Origin: a virus
DNA: 25,742 nt
IMG/VR virus record: IMGVR_UViG_3300003890_000022
Coordinates: 1 to 25,742 of that record
Strand: one strand, 5' to 3'
Shown here one piece after another: positions 22,371 to 25,742 of the stretch. Under the pieces are notes generated by a model. It saw only the letters and a list, made by a program, of their open reading frames with translations. It did no database searches and was not told the origin of the DNA. Within the stretch, counting starts at the first letter, position 1; each line of letters begins with the position of its first letter. Position numbers and translations under genes: made by a program.

Positions 22371-23944
22371 TACTCATAGGCAGCAAGACCACAGCCAGCA
22401 CTACAACCAGCGGGGCCACCCTCACCTTCCAGCACACCGTCATCGATGGCCCCAACCGGCTCTTGATAGTGCGCGTGGGAGTCCACTCTGAGGTAGGGGC
22501 CGCGCAGGTTGTCTCCAGCGTGACTTATGGTAGCATCAATATGTTTCTGGCCGGGCGAGCCGGTTCAGGCACAGGGCCTGGCGCTGAGATCTGGTATCTG
22601 ATTGGCCCCGCCGTGGGGACAAATAACATCACTATTACCCTGGCGGCGGCAGAGGACAGAATCTCCGCTGAGGCCAGGAACTTCTATGGCGTTCACCAGT
22701 CTACCCCTATAGGCACACCCGTCTCCTACTTCAACAGCGGGGATGATACACCCAACATCGTAGTGAACACTGCTGTGGGCAACCTGGTGATCGACGCCCT
22801 GGCGTCATACGATACCCCCACTATAGCAACGGCCACCCCAGGCACTGACCAGGAGCTGAGCTCAGACATAGTGACGACTGCCACCGGGGAGACCAGGCTA
22901 ACCACCAGCCATGCCACAGCAGTGGGGACTGCCCAGCTCATGACCTGGGAGACCTCTGGAGTGCCTATCGTAGCCCTCGTGGGCGTTGCCCTGAAGCAGG
23001 CTACGACCATCTCAGGGCTTGACTCTGCGGGCATAAGCATGGATGAGGCGGCCAGCACGGGCCTCGTGCCACCCACCGGACCCCAGACGTTCTCAGGAGT
23101 CACAGGCAGTGTATCGGTGGAGATCCCCTCCCTGATGGTGAAGGCCACAGCCAGCAAGATCACCTCCTCGGAGATACTCAAGCAGAACATTGCCGGGGGT
23201 GATGCCACTGACCCTCAGGCCACACAACTCAGCGGCAAGGCTACGTTCATACGCCCTGTTGACCCGCAGTTCCCTGAGTTCAGGTCAATCAGGTTTGAGA
23301 ATGCGACGGTACAGTCCATTGCGGCCCAGATGGGTCATTTCGCTGACCGCGAAGAGGGTAGAGCCTGGTACAGCGCCGTCTGGGAGGGCAGGCACTTTCA
23401 CTTCAGGCCCATAGACACGAAAGAGATCAGGTGGCGGATCAGCAAGACCGAGATGGGCGAGCAGGGGGTACGCCTGGAGAGGATACTCACCAACTACTGG
23501 AGTCACGTACAGGCGTTCTATAAAGACGGGAATGACATATGGCAGTCTATCCCGCCCAAGAGTGACCCCTTATTCAGGGACAGTGTGCCTTTCCCCAGGG
23601 AGACCTTCCTGGACACCGGGAATGCCCCCATCACCACCGTGGCCAGGGACGCCTTCTTTGAGGACTTCAAGATACCCCAGCCCAACACCGAGTTCACCCT
23701 GACAGGGCAGATCTACAACGCCATGGGAGTCCCTGAGCCCCTGTGGCGGGTGCGGGCCGGGGATGTCTTTCAGATCACTGACCTGCTGGCAGACATAGGG
23801 CCAGCGGCAGATCCCCTGCGGACATTCGTCATCAAGGAGACAGGCTACAACTACGCTGATAACTCCCTGACCATCACACCTGCAGTGGCTATGGGGAAGC
23901 TGGAGACCCTGCTGGCCCGCGTCCAGCAGTTTGGCAAGACCTAG
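22367..23944 (+). CDS. tail hub-like protein, C-terminal half with added N-terminal beta-sandwich
   Basis: This 525-aa protein starts in an ATGA overlap. Residues 1-210 are a separate beta-sandwich of a kind seen in secreted and virion adhesins (RLLIVRVGVHSE, VSSVTYGSINM, EIWYLIGPAVGTNNITITL, GNLVIDALASYDTP, VGVALK). Residues about 220-525 look like the later part of a tail hub (SVSVEIPSLMVKATASK, FADREEGRAWYSAVWEGRHFHFRPID, WRVRAGDVFQITD, TFVIKETGYNYADNSLTI). The gene ends at TAG 23944, sharing CTAG with the stop of the convergent leftward gene. Confidence 0.6.
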   Translation: MILIGSKTTASTTTSGATLTFQHTVIDGPNRLLIVRVGVHSEVGAAQVVSSVTYGSINMFLAGRAGSGTGPGAEIWYLIGPAVGTNNITITLAAAEDRISAEARNFYGVHQSTPIGTPVSYFNSGDDTPNIVVNTAVGNLVIDALASYDTPTIATATPGTDQELSSDIVTTATGETRLTTSHATAVGTAQLMTWETSGVPIVALVGVALKQATTISGLDSAGISMDEAASTGLVPPTGPQTFSGVTGSVSVEIPSLMVKATASKITSSEILKQNIAGGDATDPQATQLSGKATFIRPVDPQFPEFRSIRFENATVQSIAAQMGHFADREEGRAWYSAVWEGRHFHFRPIDTKEIRWRISKTEMGEQGVRLERILTNYWSHVQAFYKDGNDIWQSIPPKSDPLFRDSVPFPRETFLDTGNAPITTVARDAFFEDFKIPQPNTEFTLTGQIYNAMGVPEPLWRVRAGDVFQITDLLADIGPAADPLRTFVIKETGYNYADNSLTITPAVAMGKLETLLARVQQFGKT

Positions 23945-24267
23945 CCCAGGGAGCTCAAGACCACGATGTCAAAGGTCTCGGAGTACCTGACGATGGATCC
24001 TGTGGTTACCTTGACCTCGCCGGTATACTGGCCGGCCACCGCGAAAGCAGCTGGTGGCTGGTAGGCCACGATGGCATTGGCAGCATCCTGGATGGTGCCG
24101 TCCTGGTTGGAGAATGTATTACTGGAGGCCCCCTTGAGGCGGATGAAGACCTTGACGGTTGCCCCTGTAATGTCGCCTATGGGCTTGCCGTCTGTAGAAT
24201 TCACCAGCTGGAATTCCATTTTGGGCAGCTCGCCCACTTTGTATTTCAGGACGGGAGGATGGCTCAT
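23941..24267 (-). CDS. BppU N-terminal-like baseplate/fibre protein
   Basis: This 108-aa leftward protein has the small beta-sandwich pattern of the BppU-type N-terminal domain: MEFQLVNSTDGKPIGDITGA, TVKVFIRLKG, then an AANAIVAYQPPAA strand and QYTGEVKVTTG before a C-terminal FDIVVL strand. In phages this domain anchors receptor-binding proteins to the baseplate or tail. It starts in an ATGA overlap with the 50-aa gene before it and is the last gene of the leftward operon, ending on the stop of the tail operon. Confidence 0.68.
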   Translation of the reverse strand: MSHPPVLKYKVGELPKMEFQLVNSTDGKPIGDITGATVKVFIRLKGASSNTFSNQDGTIQDAANAIVAYQPPAAFAVAGQYTGEVKVTTGSIVRYSETFDIVVLSSLG

Positions 24268-24416
24268 GTTGCCCTACCTTCAAGGAGCAGCTTGATGATA
24301 CCGCCGGTAAGACGGAGCAGGCTGCGGACTGGCGTGAAGGCCAGGCGGTAGCGGCCACCCGTCACCTCAAGGTGATGCCTGCCGGCAGTAACGTGCAGCC
24401 TGACCGTCTTAGCCAT
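24264..24416 (-). CDS. 50-aa basic protein, unknown
   Basis: ATG 24416 to TGA 24264 (leftward) encodes a 50-residue basic protein starting MAKTVRLHVTAGRHHLEV and ending LLRLTGGIIKLLLEGRAT. Its first 8 bases overlap the fibre-like gene and its last bases overlap the BppU-like start (ATGA), so translation is probably coupled on both sides. It looks like a small beta-strand module followed by one amphipathic helix. No family recognised. Confidence 0.6.
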   Translation of the reverse strand: MAKTVRLHVTAGRHHLEVTGGRYRLAFTPVRSLLRLTGGIIKLLLEGRAT

Positions 24417-25251
24417 CAGTCCTCAGCCTGATAATACCATTCTGCATCTGCAGGCGAATCTTGTGCAGGATGGCCCTGCCCGTGTCATTGCTGACGGCCT
24501 CCAGGAACGAGAAAGCCTCATCGACGGTGAGGCCTGCATCTGTCACCATCATCTCCAGGAGGGCCAACGTCACTGCCAGTTGAAACTCAGCGGCAGCCAG
24601 GACGAGCTCTGTAAGGCTGCTGGCATCGCTCAGGGCATAGAGCGCCTCCAGGGTCGGGCTGTCCAGAAACCCCATGCTCTCGGCCTCCTGGAGGGCGCTG
24701 AGAAGGGATGACTGCTCCACCAGTGACAGCTGTTCCCCTGACTGGACTGTGATAAGGGTGGCATCCCCCAGGAGGGCAGCCTGGGAGTTCTGGTGGCTGG
24801 CGTCCAGGGTATACCCCTCCAGGACAGAGGCCAGCTCTGTGGTGCTCAGCAAGATGGTATAGGCAGCATCGAGGGAGAAGGGCTCTCCGCCCAGCAGGAG
24901 GACACTCAGGGCATACGCTTCGGCAAACAGGGCAGAGTCGGCAGCCAGGAGGCTGGCAATCAGCGACGCGTCCTCACTAAGAGATGCCTGGTCTGAGCCC
25001 GCCTGAGAAGCGCCAGGCAGGTGACCCTCCAGCAGGAGGACTAGGTCAGACAACGAGAGTGTGACTGAATGACCCTCCAGGAGCGAAGCTATATCACTGT
25101 TGGCCAGGCCAACAAGCTGAGCCTCGGCCAGGGCGATGGCTTCTGTAAGGAACTTATCCTGGATCTCTGCTGCCCCTGGGCCACGCAGAGTATTGGTCCC
25201 CCTCAGGCGAGAGGTGTTATCCAGGCCACGGACGCGGAACGGAGCAGGCAT
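24409..25251 (-). CDS. leucine-repeat fibre-like protein
   Basis: This 280-aa leftward protein has a short polar start (MPAPFRVRGLDNTSRLRG) and then about 14 degenerate repeats of the form L-x-E-(A/G)-x-x-L spaced roughly 17-20 residues apart (LTEAIAL, LLEGHSV, LLEGHLP, LSEDASL, FAEAYAL, VLEGYTL, LVEQSSL). Similar repeats occur in tail-fibre proteins. The C-terminal 25 residues (HKIRLQMQNGIIRLR) are a separate beta hairpin-like part. It is overlapped at the start by the membrane-protein stop (TAATG). Function inferred only from repeat type and the BppU-like neighbour. Confidence 0.55.
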   Translation of the reverse strand: MPAPFRVRGLDNTSRLRGTNTLRGPGAAEIQDKFLTEAIALAEAQLVGLANSDIASLLEGHSVTLSLSDLVLLLEGHLPGASQAGSDQASLSEDASLIASLLAADSALFAEAYALSVLLLGGEPFSLDAAYTILLSTTELASVLEGYTLDASHQNSQAALLGDATLITVQSGEQLSLVEQSSLLSALQEAESMGFLDSPTLEALYALSDASSLTELVLAAAEFQLAVTLALLEMMVTDAGLTVDEAFSFLEAVSNDTGRAILHKIRLQMQNGIIRLRTDG

Positions 25252-25445
25252 TAACCCGTCAGGAGCTCATAGGCCATAAGCGCTGAGAGAAAGACATAAC
25301 CTCCTGCTAGTAGCCACCGGAGGATACGGATCTCCCTGTTCATCTCCTGGAGGCAGCCCCGGAGCTCCTCCAGGCTCTCCAGGAGAACCACCAGGTCGCC
25401 ATCGGCAGCCCGCTTGCGTTGCAGGATATCCCGTGCTGTCCTCAT
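25251..25445 (-). CDS. small coiled-coil membrane protein (XhlA/holin-like)
   Basis: This 64-aa leftward protein has a predicted coiled coil (LLESLEELRGCLQEMNREIRIL) followed by a single membrane segment (WLLAGGYVFLSALMAYELL), the layout of XhlA-type lysis helpers and of some holins. It overlaps the next start by one base and lies 9 bp from the gene before. No lysin gene is visible nearby, so a lysis role is only a possibility. Confidence 0.6.
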   Translation of the reverse strand: MRTARDILQRKRAADGDLVVLLESLEELRGCLQEMNREIRILRWLLAGGYVFLSALMAYELLTG

Positions 25446-25454
25446 GGCGCCCGG

Positions 25455-25742
25455 CTATGTCTCCGGCCAGTTGCTGGCCAGGGTGGCCAGGCGCGTCGCC
25501 TTCGCCACCTCTGCGGCCTCCGCTGCCGCCTTGATGGCCGCCGTGTCCCCCGTGGCCAGGCGTAGCTGTTCCGCCACGTAGGCCCGCCCTGCCCTCAGGA
25601 TCACGTTCAGCAGCGCCTGCGCCGCCTGCGCCGCCGTGCCGGGGAACACCTCGCGGATGTCCGCGAGGGCCGCGTCCGGGATGTCCCTCGCGGCCAGCAC
25701 CGTCCCCGTACTCGTGTTCGTGATGCTCACGCGGATCGCCAT
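25455..25742 (-). CDS. 95-aa phage protein of unknown function, CpG-rich
   Basis: The frame reads leftward from ATG 25742-25740, which is the last base of the window, so a longer upstream extension cannot be excluded. The protein opens MAIRVSITNTSTGTVLAAR (a beta hairpin), continues with helices (AAQAALLN-type stretch, RAGRAYVAEQLRLATG) and ends in an alanine-rich helix. Similar small proteins occur near tail or lysis genes of other phages, as I recall, with no known role. Codon use differs sharply from neighbours: GCG, CGC and ACG are frequent and ATA is absent. Confidence 0.6.
   Translation of the reverse strand: MAIRVSITNTSTGTVLAARDIPDAALADIREVFPGTAAQAAQALLNVILRAGRAYVAEQLRLATGDTAAIKAAAEAAEVAKATRLATLASNWPET

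Overview
The window is the packaging, head and tail region of a long-tailed double-stranded DNA phage or prophage (siphovirus type). The gene order from terminase through portal, scaffold, capsid, connectors, tail tube, frameshifted tail chaperone, tape measure and tail tip is diagnostic. The host cannot be fixed from the sequence. Heavy use of AGG (Arg) and ATA (Ile) codons in GC-rich DNA would suit something like a Chloroflexota (Dehalococcoidia-type) host, but that is only a guess. No integrase, replication, tRNA, CRISPR or clear lysin gene is visible.

Left edge (1-1194): a leftward gene runs off the window. It starts at TTG 697 behind a near-consensus sigma70 promoter and opens with a HicA-like (mRNA interferase fold) domain. 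A strong internal ribosome site could give a separate C-terminal product. A small HNH protein (807-1028) is read the other way, followed by an AT-rich spacer with a candidate promoter and a 15-bp perfect palindrome.

Head module (1195-11747, all rightward and tightly packed): a TerS-like zinc protein, a GpA-type TerL, a Mu gp29-like portal, a GroES-like co-chaperonin overlapping the portal's 3' end in another frame, a YvrJ-like membrane protein, a DNA adenine methyltransferase fused to an XkdF-type prohead protease, a small Rad18-type zinc-finger ORF, scaffold, decoration protein, major capsid protein, three small virion-type proteins, and connector, terminator and neck proteins.

Tail module (11775-23944): two related tail-tube proteins, a tail assembly chaperone with a T TTT TTG -1 frameshift site, a 1270-residue tape measure built largely of 11/22-residue repeats, a Dit-like protein with LamG-like domains, a 55-aa ORF, a tail-tip protein, a glycan-binding-like tail protein, and two proteins that look like the halves of a tail hub, the second carrying an added N-terminal beta-sandwich.

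Right edge (23941-25742): a leftward operon of five tightly spaced or overlapping genes, convergent with the tail operon and sharing its stop. It encodes a small protein of unknown function, a coiled-coil membrane protein, a leucine-repeat fibre-like protein, a 50-aa protein and a BppU-like beta-sandwich. The first gene (25455-25742) is strikingly CpG-rich (about 73% GC over 25501-25740) and looks recently acquired.

The most novel points are the methyltransferase-prohead protease fusion, the overprinted mini-GroES, the HicA-like fusion with an internal start, and the long unbroken hendecad array in the tape measure.
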